In this document: piece by piece, positions 9,466 through 18,593 of the stretch | Position numbering within the stretch: the first letter of the stretch is position 1 | Layout of the letters: each line of letters begins with the position of its first letter | Origin: an uncultured Clostridia bacterium | GTDB taxonomy: Bacteria; Bacillota; Clostridia; Oscillospirales; Ruminococcaceae | NCBI GenBank assembly: GCA_947168885.1 | Contig: CAMVNQ010000004.1 | Span: forward strand, 1 to 64,000 | Direction of reading: 5' to 3' | Length of the DNA stretch: 64,000 nucleotides | Notes under the pieces: generated by a model | Told to the model about the DNA's origin: nothing | The model's input: the letters and a program-made list of their open reading frames with translations, nothing else | The model's database searches: none | Position numbers and translations under genes: made by a program

Positions 9466-10698
9466 TTATTGATTTGCCTGTGTTTCGGCGGTAAGTGCCG
9501 CCTTGCTTGATATGATCTCGATAGCTTTCTTAAGCTGAATATCACTTGACGTAGCATAAAGTGCCGGATCGGGCTCACGTTCGCCGTCGTATTCAACGAG
9601 GAATTCCGGCGCTATTCCGGTGCCGTTGTAAAATCCGTTTGCCGACGACGGGTGTACCACCGCTACGGAGATCTCGATAGCTGTACCGTCGTTGAACGTC
9701 CTTGTTTCCTGAAGCGTTCCTTCTCCCTTGGTGTTCTCGCCGACCGTCATGCCGTCCGAGTGGTCACGCAGAGCTTCGGCAATGAGTTCCGCTGAGCCGC
9801 CGGTCTTTTCATCTATTATAATACTTATCGGAAGCTTTGTAAAGTCCCCGCCGACGCTTTGTGCGATGATCTTTGTCGAATTATTTTTATAAACGGCGGA
9901 AGCTATCTCCCCCTCACCGGAGAAATGGCTCATGATGTCGCCAACGGGAGCGTAAACGCCGCTCGAAACTCCGCGCAGATCAAAGATATATCCCGTGACC
10001 GGACTGTCGGAATACTGCAGGAGAAGCTCGTTCATCTTCGCACCGGTAGCTTCGTTCACAGACGAGAAAGTAAAGCAGAGTATGCCGTTGTCGAGGAGTA
10101 CCGCCTCAACAGTGGGAATGCTGAATGCCATACGCGCAATGTCGTATTCTGTCTCTTCTCCGTCGCGTCTTACGACGAACTTTCTGCGCGTTCCCTCGTC
10201 CCCGTAACGGAGCTGTTCGCCCGCTTCCGCATAGCCGGATTCAAGGACGCTCACACCCTCGACCGAGATTATGACATCACCCGGAAGTATCCCCTCGTTC
10301 GCTGCGGGGGACCCCGCATAAACATCGGTTATCTTGATATAGCCGCTCTCTTCCTTTTCAAACGCGAACCCGAGACCGACGACATTGCCGCTTTCGAGCC
10401 TTGTCTTATAATAGTATTCATCGGTAGTGTAATACCGCGCGCCGTTGTCGTTCATACAGGTGAGATAACCCGAGTAAACACCGGTCTTCATCTTCTCGTC
10501 ATCTATCGTATAGAGCGAGTAGTTGCGGACGTAAGCGTCTATCTCCTGAAGCTTTGTATAGATCTCGCCACGCTGCTGGACATCGGCTATCTTGTCGTTA
10601 TAGTTGTTGAGCGATACGGTCATAGTGATGACGAACGTTATCGCGCAGGCAATAGCCGCAATACTTATGGCAATGCCTATCGAAATTTTTCTGTTCAT
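9466..10698 (-). CDS. S41-family (CtpA-like) membrane protein with altered catalytic residues
   Basis: This 410-residue protein has an N-terminal membrane anchor (about 6-28), a PDZ domain (about 95-190) and an S41 tail-specific protease domain. I chose the ATG at 10698, preceded by AAGGA, over an upstream in-frame ATG with no ribosome site. In active CtpA enzymes Ser and Lys lie 25 residues apart in TASAAE-like and GKG motifs. Here these regions read EKTGGSAEL and GENTKGEGTLQ, so Gly301 and Glu326 occupy the two positions exactly 25 apart; Ser302 and Lys324 lie next to them. It may be a non-proteolytic homologue or use a shifted dyad. Its place beside the FtsEX-M23 genes suggests a role in septal hydrolase control. 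Confidence 0.85.
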   Translation of the reverse strand: MNRKISIGIAISIAAIACAITFVITMTVSLNNYNDKIADVQQRGEIYTKLQEIDAYVRNYSLYTIDDEKMKTGVYSGYLTCMNDNGARYYTTDEYYYKTRLESGNVVGLGFAFEKEESGYIKITDVYAGSPAANEGILPGDVIISVEGVSVLESGYAEAGEQLRYGDEGTRRKFVVRRDGEETEYDIARMAFSIPTVEAVLLDNGILCFTFSSVNEATGAKMNELLLQYSDSPVTGYIFDLRGVSSGVYAPVGDIMSHFSGEGEIASAVYKNNSTKIIAQSVGGDFTKLPISIIIDEKTGGSAELIAEALRDHSDGMTVGENTKGEGTLQETRTFNDGTAIEISVAVVHPSSANGFYNGTGIAPEFLVEYDGEREPDPALYATSSDIQLKKAIEIISSKAALTAETQANQ

Positions 10699-10726
10699 AA
10701 CTTTTCCTTGATATGGATTTCTTTTT

Positions 10727-10891
10727 AAGGCTATACCGCACAAAGAGCGTGCGGAGATTGCGCAGTCAGATTTTTCGTCAGATTGGCTAAATTTGACGCA
10801 GGCTTGCTGACGCAAGTCAAGGAAAATTTGGTCAAGATGACGGAATAATATGCAAGCAAGATGCGTGCGTCTATTTGTGTGGTATTGCCTT
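10727..10891. mobile_element. foldback (MITE-like) element A
   Basis: The 165-bp stretch is a long imperfect inverted repeat. The outer arms (10727-10744 and 10874-10891) match at 16 of 18 positions as reverse complements. Inner segments also pair, and the tip CTTGC-TGAC-GCAAG (10803-10816) sits at the exact centre. It fills the space between the M23 and S41 genes and overlaps the M23 stop codon by two bases. The tip is shared with element B at 13939. It carries no gene; it could be a miniature element, a cotranscribed RNA hairpin, or both. Confidence 0.7.
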
Positions 10892-12233
10892 AAGGCTTCG
10901 GAACAACGCCGAGCGGGTCAATGCGAACGCCGTCCTTGCGCACCTCAAAGTGCAGATGAGGACCGGTCGCCCAGCCGGTCGCGCCGACTGCCGCTATACA
11001 GTCGCCTTTGTTGACGACCTGACCGACGCTGACGTAAATGGCGCTGCAGTGAGCATAAAGCGTCTGATAGCCGCTTCCGTGATCGATAACGACATACATT
11101 CCGTAGTCATAGCCGGGAACGTATGTAGTCTTTGCCACGATGACCTCGCCGCCCTTGGAAGCGTAGATGTTCGCACCCATCATACCGCTGTTGCCTATGT
11201 CTATACCGCCGTGGTTACCGCCTCTCCATGCATCATAGCCGAAGTTCGTCGTTATAAGGGTGAAGCTCGGCGATACCGGCCATGCCCATTCTCCCGTATC
11301 ATATACGGTGTTGTGCTTTGCACGTTCCTGTGCACGTCTGATCTCTTCTTCGAGCTCTCTCTGTGCCTTTTCACGTACTTCCGCGGTGACCTTCTTCTCA
11401 TACTGAAGGTTCGCCTGACGCGTTTCAAGGTCCTGTATCTTTACCGCGTATGTGTTGTATTCGTCCCAATAGCCGGAGTTAAGGTCGTTGTAGTACTTCT
11501 TCTCTTCGTCAAGCTCCTGCTTCTGACTAAGAAGCTCGTCTTTTTCCTCTTCAAGGGTTATCTTGTCCGCCTGAAGCTGCTTTTTGTCATTTTCGAGCTG
11601 AACTTCGTCGTCCTTGAGCTTGTCTATGTCGGCAAGGAGCATATTCATGAAGTTAAGGTTCTGCTCTTTTACGCTCTTCATTATCTCGCTTCTGACGAAT
11701 ATGTCGTAAAAATCCGCCGAGCCCGCGATTATTGAGAGGTAATCGTCCGAGTCGGTGATGTACATTGCGTGGATTATCTGTCCGAAGCGGTAGATGTTGT
11801 CCTTATTCTTCCGGTCGAGCATATCTATCTCGGCTTCCTTGTCCTTTATGCGGAATTCGGTATCCTGTATGCGAAGCTCGACATTTGCTATCTCGGCTTC
11901 TTTCGCTTCGATCTCATCTTCCTTGTTTGAAACGGACAGATTGACAAGGTCTATCTTCTCCTGTGTCGCGACGAGCTTGTTCCAGTAGTTGTCCTGCTGT
12001 TCCTTGTTTGACTCGATGTCCGTGCCCGCAGCGGCGATCTTCTGCTCGATCTCTTTTATCTTCGCGTCCGCGTCCGCTATCTTCTGCTGAAGGTCGGACT
12101 GGGTATCCGCGAATGATCTTATAGGCTGCGGGAAACCGTTCCCGCCGTCAATAAGCTTCCCCGATACCGCGACTGCAAGACAGAGCGCCGCGGCGGTCAC
12201 ACCGCGCAGTATTCCCGATGTTCTTCTTTTCAT
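10890..12233 (-). CDS. EnvC-like coiled-coil M23 murein hydrolase/activator
   Basis: The 447-residue protein has a signal-anchor (about 8-26), a long coiled coil (about 45-300) rich in Glu, Lys and Gln, and a C-terminal LytM/M23 domain (about 325-440). The LytM domain keeps HGGID (HxxxD) and HLHFEVR (HxH), the zinc ligands of active M23 endopeptidases, so it looks catalytic rather than an EnvC-type inactive activator. GGAGG lies 6 nt before the ATG at 12233; an ATG 27 nt upstream has no site. It directly follows ftsX, as expected for a hydrolase gated by FtsEX at the division septum. Confidence 0.9.
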   Translation of the reverse strand: MKRRTSGILRGVTAAALCLAVAVSGKLIDGGNGFPQPIRSFADTQSDLQQKIADADAKIKEIEQKIAAAGTDIESNKEQQDNYWNKLVATQEKIDLVNLSVSNKEDEIEAKEAEIANVELRIQDTEFRIKDKEAEIDMLDRKNKDNIYRFGQIIHAMYITDSDDYLSIIAGSADFYDIFVRSEIMKSVKEQNLNFMNMLLADIDKLKDDEVQLENDKKQLQADKITLEEEKDELLSQKQELDEEKKYYNDLNSGYWDEYNTYAVKIQDLETRQANLQYEKKVTAEVREKAQRELEEEIRRAQERAKHNTVYDTGEWAWPVSPSFTLITTNFGYDAWRGGNHGGIDIGNSGMMGANIYASKGGEVIVAKTTYVPGYDYGMYVVIDHGSGYQTLYAHCSAIYVSVGQVVNKGDCIAAVGATGWATGPHLHFEVRKDGVRIDPLGVVPKP

Positions 12234-12246
12234 CTCGCACCTCCGG

Positions 12247-13149
12247 TCATACCTTGACATACTTTCCGGTGCTTATGATAGTTCCGACCGCGCCGAGAAG
12301 CGCACCGAGAATGCAGTTTGCTGCGAGGAAATACCACGTAACATCATCGAACTGCACCATGCTCGAAAGTCCGAATATCTGCCAGATCGTAATGTCCTCG
12401 CGGAAGAGCTGGACAAGCGCTTCATAGGTTATCTTGGTGATGAACCACGACGCAGCGCCCGCCGCAACGCCTATGAACATACCCTCTATAAAGAACGGTA
12501 TCTTTACGAAAGCGTTCGTAGCACCTACGACCTTCATTATATTGATCTCTTTCGAACGCGCGAAAACGCTGCTTCTTATCGCGTTGTAGATGATGATGAC
12601 GCTCGTTATGACCATTACCACGAGTATCGCACCCGCTATGACCGTTAATGTCGAACGTATATTGACGAGTGCCGAGGCAAAGTCGTAAGGCGCGGTGACT
12701 TTCTCAACGCCCTCTATCGTGCGGAACTCATCGGCTGTCTCGGATATCTTCGATATATCCTTGACCGTAACTCTGTATGTGTGGGGCATAGGGTTCTCGG
12801 GAAGGTACTCGAAAAGTTCCTTCATCTCGGGCATCTCGTTCTGCTTGTCCTCCCACGCCTCTTCTTTTGAGTAGAATACTACACTCATACGGTTGGGGTT
12901 GTTGTCGAGTGCATCATAGATATGATTGAGGACGGCCTGGTCAACATCACCGTAAACATATACATCTATCTCGTTCTTTTCTTCGATATTCGTCATAATA
13001 ACGTTTATATCCATTGCCACAAGCACCGACACGCCTATGAGCAGCAGGCTCACAAGCAGCACAAAGAAGCTTGCTATGGACATCATAGCGTTTCTGAATA
13101 CCGAACCCACCCCGCGCTTGACGAGGTAGTTGAAGTTGCTCATTCTCAT
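12247..13149 (-). CDS. ftsX: cell-division ABC transporter permease FtsX
   Basis: The 300-residue membrane protein begins with a cytoplasmic amphipathic segment, then one membrane helix (about 23-46), a large extracellular loop (about 50-170), and three C-terminal helices. This four-helix layout with a big first loop is typical of FtsX, which passes FtsE ATP hydrolysis to periseptal murein hydrolases. Its ribosome site overlaps the end of ftsE (start 7 nt beyond the ftsE stop), and the M23 gene starts 13 nt after its own stop, suggesting translational coupling. Confidence 0.95.
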   Translation of the reverse strand: MRMSNFNYLVKRGVGSVFRNAMMSIASFFVLLVSLLLIGVSVLVAMDINVIMTNIEEKNEIDVYVYGDVDQAVLNHIYDALDNNPNRMSVVFYSKEEAWEDKQNEMPEMKELFEYLPENPMPHTYRVTVKDISKISETADEFRTIEGVEKVTAPYDFASALVNIRSTLTVIAGAILVVMVITSVIIIYNAIRSSVFARSKEINIMKVVGATNAFVKIPFFIEGMFIGVAAGAASWFITKITYEALVQLFREDITIWQIFGLSSMVQFDDVTWYFLAANCILGALLGAVGTIISTGKYVKV

Positions 13150-13156
13150 TGAAAGC

Positions 13157-13843
13157 TCATTCTCCTTCTATATATCCGTCGAAGGCAATGCCGCCTTCCC
13201 TGAGGTTTATGATACGGCCGCCGAAATATTTCACGAGGTCGTGGTTATGCGTTACCATTATTACCGTCGTCCCGCACTCGTTTATATCCTGCAGGAGTTC
13301 GACGATCTCATACGAGAGCTTAGGGTCGATGTTACCGGTAGGCTCGTCCGCTATGATTATCTTCGGGTCACAGGCAAACGCTCTCGCTATCGCGACACGC
13401 TGCTGCTCACCGCCGGAAAGCTGACCCGGATATGCCTTTGCCTTGTCGTTCAGCTTTACGAGGTCGAGGACATAGGGCACACGCTGGCGTATGTACTTTT
13501 TCGATTTGTCTATGACACGAAGCACGAATGCCACGTTCTCATACACGGTAAGCGTAGGTATAAGGCGGAAATCCTGGAATATCATACCGAGGGAGCGCCT
13601 GAAATACGGCAGCTTTCGGTTGCGGAGCTTCGAGAGATTATAGCCGTTGACAAAAACACGTCCGCTTGTGGGCTGTATCTCTCTGGTGAGGAGCTTGAGC
13701 AGGGTGCTCTTGCCCGCACCGCTGTCGCCGACGATGAATACGAACTCGCCGTCATTGACCCTTATATTAACATCGTTCAGAGCGTCAACGCCGCCTTTTG
13801 CGCCGTCAACATAGTGAACGTCAACATTCTTCAATTCAACCAT
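13157..13843 (-). CDS. ftsE: cell-division ATPase FtsE
   Basis: The 228-residue ABC ATPase has Walker A GDSGAGKST at 39-47, the FtsE-typical FQDFRLIP Q-loop region, the LSGGEQQR signature, and Walker B IIIADEPTGN. It partners FtsX and drives septal cell-wall hydrolysis rather than transport. AAAGGA precedes the ATG. It is the first gene of a minus-strand run ftsE-ftsX-M23-S41-greA-lysS. Confidence 0.97.
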   Translation of the reverse strand: MVELKNVDVHYVDGAKGGVDALNDVNIRVNDGEFVFIVGDSGAGKSTLLKLLTREIQPTSGRVFVNGYNLSKLRNRKLPYFRRSLGMIFQDFRLIPTLTVYENVAFVLRVIDKSKKYIRQRVPYVLDLVKLNDKAKAYPGQLSGGEQQRVAIARAFACDPKIIIADEPTGNIDPKLSYEIVELLQDINECGTTVIMVTHNHDLVKYFGGRIINLREGGIAFDGYIEGE

Positions 13844-13938
13844 TTATATCTTCCTTTAAATAATAAGTGCGATGTTTTCTTTATTTGTGCTCCCTGCCAA
13901 CGGCGGGAGACATATTTGTCTGCGCGGTCTGTCGTATA

Positions 13939-14095
13939 GGGTACCTCCAAAAACCGCTTTGAAAGGAGAAAATGAGATAATTGTGTCGAGAGCAAGGAAA
14001 GGCTCCGAAAGCTTGCTGGCGCAAGGTGAGGAGACTTGACACAGCTATCGGCGCAAGTAGCTCTTTTTCTCTAAAATGGGTTTTTAAAGGTTCCC
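13939..14095. mobile_element. foldback (MITE-like) element B
   Basis: The 157-bp imperfect inverted repeat lies upstream of ftsE. The left arm begins GGGTACCTCCAAAAACC and the right arm ends GGGTTTTTAAAGGTTCCC, which is largely its reverse complement. The inner TGTGTC...GACACA also pairs. The tip CTTGC-TGGC-GCAAG (14012-14025) is at the centre and matches the tip of element A except for one loop base. The two outer arms differ in sequence, so these are relatives rather than copies. The rest of 13844-14169 holds the ftsE upstream region and the terminator below. Confidence 0.7.
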
Positions 14096-14103
14096 GTATA
14101 TTT

Positions 14104-14151
14104 AAAAACAAAACCGTATCTTCCCTCCGCCGTTAAAGCGGGGGAAGATAC
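14104..14151 (-). terminator. terminator of the PucR/CdaR-type regulator
   Basis: On the minus strand a 14-bp stem (GTATCTTCCCCCGC with GCGGAGGGAAGATAC, one mismatch) is followed by GGTTTTGTTTTT, 18 nt after the regulator's stop codon. Confidence 0.85.
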
Positions 14152-14169
14152 TGTCACGATATTCGGATA

Positions 14170-15255
14170 TCAGAACTTGACGGGGTCAGCGGAAAGGTAC
14201 TTCTTGACCATGAGAGCTATCTTGAAGATGATAGCGTGGTCGAACTCGCGGAGATCGAGTCCCGTGAGCTTCTTTATCTTGTCAAGTCTGTAAACGAGGG
14301 TATTTCTGTGTACGAAAAGCTTTCTTGACGTCTCGGAAACATTGAGGTTGTTCTCGAAAAAGCGCTGGATAGTGAAGAGCGTTTCGTGATCGAGGGACTC
14401 GATAGAGCCCTTCTTGAACACTTCCTTGAGGAATGTCTCGCAGAGCGTTGTGGGGAGGTGATAGATAAGTCTTGCTATACCGAGGTTGTCATAGCTTACT
14501 ATGTTCTTTTCGGTATCGAACACCTTGCCGACTTCAATAGCTATCTGCGCTTCCTTGAACGACCGCGCGAGATCCTTGACGCCTATGACGGGAGTACCGA
14601 TACCTATGTTGACACGGGTGAAGAACTCGGTCTGAAGCGTGTCGGCTATGGAACGGGCAAGCTTTTCGAGATCCTTTACATCAATTCCGCTCTTGATCTC
14701 CTTTACGAGAACGATCTCGCTCTCGGTGATGTTGAATACGAAATCCTTGTTCTTGTCAGGGAAGAGGTTCTGGATAACGTCATAAGCCGAAACGTCGTTG
14801 GACGAGATTATGCTTATGAGAAAGACCACGCGGTTTATATCGGCGTTGAAGTGGAGCTCGCGGGACTTTATGCTTATATCGCCGGGAAGCACGTTATCAA
14901 GGATTATGTTCTTGACGAAGTTGTTTCTGTCATACTTTTCATCGTAGTACTGCTTTATGCTTGAAAGAGAGATAGCAAGTATTGACGCATATTTACCCGC
15001 CATTTCGTCCGTTCCTTCGACAAAAACGGCATAATCGGGTTTAACATGGACGCCGAACGGCTTGTAGGTATATCCGTCGCGGATGAAGATGTCGTGAGAA
15101 TCGCCGAACTCTATCGAGAAAAAGTCGTTTGAGGTGCCTATCTTCGACAGCTCGCTGCAAGCAACGATAGTCGCGTTCTCGTCGATAACGCCGATAACTC
15201 TTCCGACGGTATCTCTCATCTGGTGAACTACTCCCTGGAACAATCTGTTTGACAT
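14170..15255 (-). CDS. CdaR/PucR-family transcriptional regulator
   Basis: The 361-residue protein has an N-terminal sensory-type region with PAS/GAF-like texture (about 1-110), a central GGDEF-like CdaR domain (about 130-260), and a C-terminal PucR helix-turn-helix (about 300-355). The recognition region reads RKLFVHRNTLVYRLDKI, a hallmark of HTH_30. Family members sense small metabolites such as sugar acids or purine intermediates; the ligand here cannot be told. It is a single-gene unit facing away from metG, with its own terminator. AGGT lies 8 nt before the ATG, a weak ribosome site. Confidence 0.85.
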   Translation of the reverse strand: MSNRLFQGVVHQMRDTVGRVIGVIDENATIVACSELSKIGTSNDFFSIEFGDSHDIFIRDGYTYKPFGVHVKPDYAVFVEGTDEMAGKYASILAISLSSIKQYYDEKYDRNNFVKNIILDNVLPGDISIKSRELHFNADINRVVFLISIISSNDVSAYDVIQNLFPDKNKDFVFNITESEIVLVKEIKSGIDVKDLEKLARSIADTLQTEFFTRVNIGIGTPVIGVKDLARSFKEAQIAIEVGKVFDTEKNIVSYDNLGIARLIYHLPTTLCETFLKEVFKKGSIESLDHETLFTIQRFFENNLNVSETSRKLFVHRNTLVYRLDKIKKLTGLDLREFDHAIIFKIALMVKKYLSADPVKF

Positions 15256-15491
15256 AATTTCTGACCTGTCCTTTCTGCGGCATCAGCCGGGCCCGCCGCC
15301 GTTTTCCGATGACTCTTGCGCATTCTGCGGGAAGCGCACGCACATTACGGACGAACGGGCAGCATTTCTTCGTTCTGTGGCATTATAAAGCCACACAAAA
15401 TTATACATACTTCTATTTTAATAGAAAACACAAAAAAAATCAAGTGTTTTATGTGAAAAATGTAAATTTTTCTTATAAAATTTTTTATATA

Positions 15492-15520
15492 TTGCCAAAA
15501 CCGGCTTTTCGTGGTATAAT
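15492..15520 (+). promoter_or_regulatory. metG sigma-A promoter
   Basis: TTGCCA and TATAAT are separated by 17 bp, 76 nt before the metG start. The rest of the 15256-15595 gap is A/T-rich divergent control sequence; I see no T-box-like leader in it. Confidence 0.8.
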
Positions 15521-15595
15521 AATTCTTGATATACCTTACCGGAGACCGCGTTTAATTGTGTTTTCCGGGACACTTTATCCGAAGGAGACGATAAA

Positions 15596-17527
15596 ATGAG
15601 CAAGAAATATTATATAACCACCCCGATATACTATCCGTCGGGTAATCCGCACATCGGACACTGCTATACCACTGTGGCGTGCGATGTCATTGCGCGCTTC
15701 AAGAGAATGCAGGGCTATGACGTTATGTTCCTCACCGGGACCGACGAGCACGGGGCAAAGATACAGCAGAAAGCCGAATCAGAGGGCATGACTCCTCAGC
15801 AGTACGTTGACGGCATAGTCGCAAACTTCAAGAAACTCTGGAGCTTCATGAATATAAGCTATGACCGCTATATCAGAACGACCGACCCCTGCCACATAGA
15901 GACAGTCCAGAACATCTTCCAGAAGCTCTATGACAAGGGCTATATCTACAAGGGCACATACAAGGGCAAATACTGCGTTCCCTGCGAAAGCTTCTGGACG
16001 GAGACCCAGCTCGTTGACGGCAAATGCCCTGACTGCGGAAGAGAAGTAAAGGACGCCGAAGAGGAAGCGTATTTCTTAAAGCTGTCCGAGATGACGGAGA
16101 AGATAACCGACCTCCTCAGGAACACAGACTATCTCCGCCCCGAGAGCCGGATAAACGAGATGATAAACAACTTCGTAAAGGACGGTCTCGAAGATCTCTG
16201 CATCTCCCGCACCTCGGTAAAATGGGGAATACCTGTCCCGTTTGACGAAAAGCATACCGTCTATGTCTGGTTTGATGCGCTCATAAACTATATCAGCGCC
16301 CTCGGCTATGAGAACAGCACTTACAATGATTTCGACAAATTCTGGCCCGCGGATATGCACATGACCGCAAAGGAGATCGTTCGTTTCCACTCCGTCGTAT
16401 GGCCGGCAATACTGATGATGCTTGAAGTTCCCCTCCCGAAGCGCCTTTACGGTCACGGCTGGATCACTTTCGGCGGCGCGAAGATGTCAAAGTCGCTCGG
16501 AAACGTCGTTGATCCGTTCGTTCTCGGTGAAAGATACGGCGTTGACGCTGTGCGCTATCAGATACTCAGAGATATGCCCTACGGCTCGGATTCAAACTTC
16601 TCGAACGAAATAATGATAAGCCGCATAAACACCGACCTTGCAAACGACCTCGGCAACCTCGTGTCCCGTACCGTCGCTATGGCGGACAAGTACTTCGGCG
16701 GAACCCTCATCACGGAAAGAAAGTATGACCCGCTCGATGACGACCTCATCGGTATGGCTAAGGCTCTGCGTGAACCGGTAGCCGCGTATATCGACGAAGC
16801 CCAGCACTCTCTCGCTCTCGCGGAGATATTCAAAGTAGTCTCCCGCGCAAACAAGTATATAGACGAAACGTCGCCGTGGATTCTCGCGAAGGACGAGGCA
16901 AACAAGCCGCGCCTCGCAACGGTGCTCTACAACCTTCTCGAAACGATAAGGATATGCTCGACGCTCCTGTTCCCGTTCATGCCGACGACTATGCCGAAGG
17001 TGTGGGAGCAGATAGGCGCTTCCGCCGAAACAACGACATACGGTGAAGCCGCGTCATTCGGCGTACTCCCCGCGAACGTAACGGTTCACAAGGGCGAAGT
17101 GCTCTTCCCGCGTATCGACATGGACAAGGAGATCGACGAACTCAACGCTCTGCTTACCCCCGCAAAGACAATAAAAGAGGACGAAGACCTCGACAAGGCG
17201 GGCATCATCACAATAGACAAGTTTGCCGAGGTAAAGCTCCGCACCGGTGAGATAACCGCCTGTGAAAAGGTAGCAAAGTCGAAGAAGCTGCTGAAAATAC
17301 AGGTCGATGACGGAAGGAACGGCAGACAGATCGTTTCCGGAATCGCGGCGTGGTACAAGCCCGAAGATCTTATAGGAAAGAAGATAATCTTCGTAGCAAA
17401 CCTTGCTCCCGCAAAGCTCTGCGGAGAAGAAAGCCAGGGTATGCTGCTTGCCTGCGACACCGAAGACGGCGGCGCAAGAGTCGTATTCCTTGACGCGGAT
17501 ATCCCGAACGGCAGCACTGTAAGGTGA
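15596..17527 (+). CDS. metG: methionyl-tRNA synthetase with C-terminal tRNA-binding domain
   Basis: The 643-residue class I enzyme charges tRNA-Met. It has the HIGH-type motif HIGH in NPHIGHCYTT (about residues 18-21) and KMSKSLGN as the second signature. The CP insertion carries a CxxC zinc knuckle pair (CVPC and CPDC). An anticodon-binding helical domain follows, and the EMAP/Trbp111-like OB fold covers about 535-643 (KFAEVKLRTGEI onward), which promotes dimerisation and tRNA binding. Length is that of MetG with the appended domain. A good AAGGAGA site precedes the ATG. It is the first gene of a three-gene plus-strand unit. Confidence 0.97.
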   Translation: MSKKYYITTPIYYPSGNPHIGHCYTTVACDVIARFKRMQGYDVMFLTGTDEHGAKIQQKAESEGMTPQQYVDGIVANFKKLWSFMNISYDRYIRTTDPCHIETVQNIFQKLYDKGYIYKGTYKGKYCVPCESFWTETQLVDGKCPDCGREVKDAEEEAYFLKLSEMTEKITDLLRNTDYLRPESRINEMINNFVKDGLEDLCISRTSVKWGIPVPFDEKHTVYVWFDALINYISALGYENSTYNDFDKFWPADMHMTAKEIVRFHSVVWPAILMMLEVPLPKRLYGHGWITFGGAKMSKSLGNVVDPFVLGERYGVDAVRYQILRDMPYGSDSNFSNEIMISRINTDLANDLGNLVSRTVAMADKYFGGTLITERKYDPLDDDLIGMAKALREPVAAYIDEAQHSLALAEIFKVVSRANKYIDETSPWILAKDEANKPRLATVLYNLLETIRICSTLLFPFMPTTMPKVWEQIGASAETTTYGEAASFGVLPANVTVHKGEVLFPRIDMDKEIDELNALLTPAKTIKEDEDLDKAGIITIDKFAEVKLRTGEITACEKVAKSKKLLKIQVDDGRNGRQIVSGIAAWYKPEDLIGKKIIFVANLAPAKLCGEESQGMLLACDTEDGGARVVFLDADIPNGSTVR

Positions 17528-17531
17528 GTAA

Positions 17532-18593
17532 ATGGGCAAAAAGAAAACAAACAAAGTCAACCTGATAATATGTGGCGTGGCGTTTGTGATAATGCTCGCG
17601 GTGCTTTTCTCCGAGGGCGTTGAGAACATTGTAAACGCGCTTCGGCAGCTCAACCCGCTGTTTCTGCTGATAGCTGTTGCGTGCATGGGCGTGTACTGGC
17701 TCGGCGAAGCTTACGGCCTTCATCTCGCGGCGAAAAGTCTCGAACCGAAGACGAAATTTCGCACAACGCTCCTCGTAACGATGATCGGCCAGTATTTCAA
17801 CTGCATCACACCATTCGCTTCCGGCGGTCAGCCTATGCAGGTCTATACCTTCATGAAGCGCGGAATGCCGCTCGGAAGCGCTATGACGGCGCTGCTCAGC
17901 CGTTTTATCGTATATCAGTTCACTCTTACGCTCTATTCGATCGTATTCCTTATATTCCGCCTTTCGATGTTCACCGAGGGCGACCTGAAACCGCTTACGT
18001 TCCTTGTTATAGTAGGATTCGTCATCAACACGTTCGTCATCGCGCTGCTGTTTATGCTCGCTTTCTTCCGCAAGGCGACAACAAAGCTCGCGCATGGGGT
18101 AGTACGTCTGCTCGGAAAGGTGCGAATAATAAAGGATGTTGACGACAAGATAGAGTACATCGACAAAGAGCTTTCAACGTATTACGAAAACTTCCTCTTT
18201 ATAAAGAGCAGACCCGTAATGATACTGAAAATGTTCCTCGTTACGGTGGTACAGCTTTTATTCTACTTCTCGATAACATTCGTGATTTATATCGGCTTCG
18301 GTATGTCAGAAACCGACTTTTTTACAATAATCGCCTGTCAGGCGTTTGTTCTGATGATCTCGGCGTTCGTTCCGCTCCCGGGCGCAATGGGTGCCGCTGA
18401 GGGCAGCTACGCAGCCTTCTTCAAGGGGATCTTCGGCGACTATTACACCGGCGTATCGACGTTTATATGGCGTTTTCTGACGTTCTACCTGCCGATACTT
18501 ATAGGCATAATAATCAACCTGCGTATGAGCAGAAGCGGCGTTGACCTTAACAGCGCTGAAGAGAAGCTCAAGGAACAGGAGAATGCGCAATGA
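17532..18593 (+). CDS. YbhN/LPG-synthase-TM-like (flippase-like) membrane protein
   Basis: This 353-residue integral membrane protein has about eight hydrophobic helices and conserved features of the UPF0104/lysylphosphatidylglycerol-synthase membrane domain: NCITPFASGGQPMQ and PLPGAMGAAEGS. Such domains move aminoacylated or other lipids across the membrane. No catalytic MprF C-terminal domain is fused here, but a separate DUF2156 protein that could supply that domain is encoded at 44029. It starts 4 nt after metG and overlaps the next gene by 4 nt (ATGA), so it is translated with both. Confidence 0.85.
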   Translation: MGKKKTNKVNLIICGVAFVIMLAVLFSEGVENIVNALRQLNPLFLLIAVACMGVYWLGEAYGLHLAAKSLEPKTKFRTTLLVTMIGQYFNCITPFASGGQPMQVYTFMKRGMPLGSAMTALLSRFIVYQFTLTLYSIVFLIFRLSMFTEGDLKPLTFLVIVGFVINTFVIALLFMLAFFRKATTKLAHGVVRLLGKVRIIKDVDDKIEYIDKELSTYYENFLFIKSRPVMILKMFLVTVVQLLFYFSITFVIYIGFGMSETDFFTIIACQAFVLMISAFVPLPGAMGAAEGSYAAFFKGIFGDYYTGVSTFIWRFLTFYLPILIGIIINLRMSRSGVDLNSAEEKLKEQENAQ

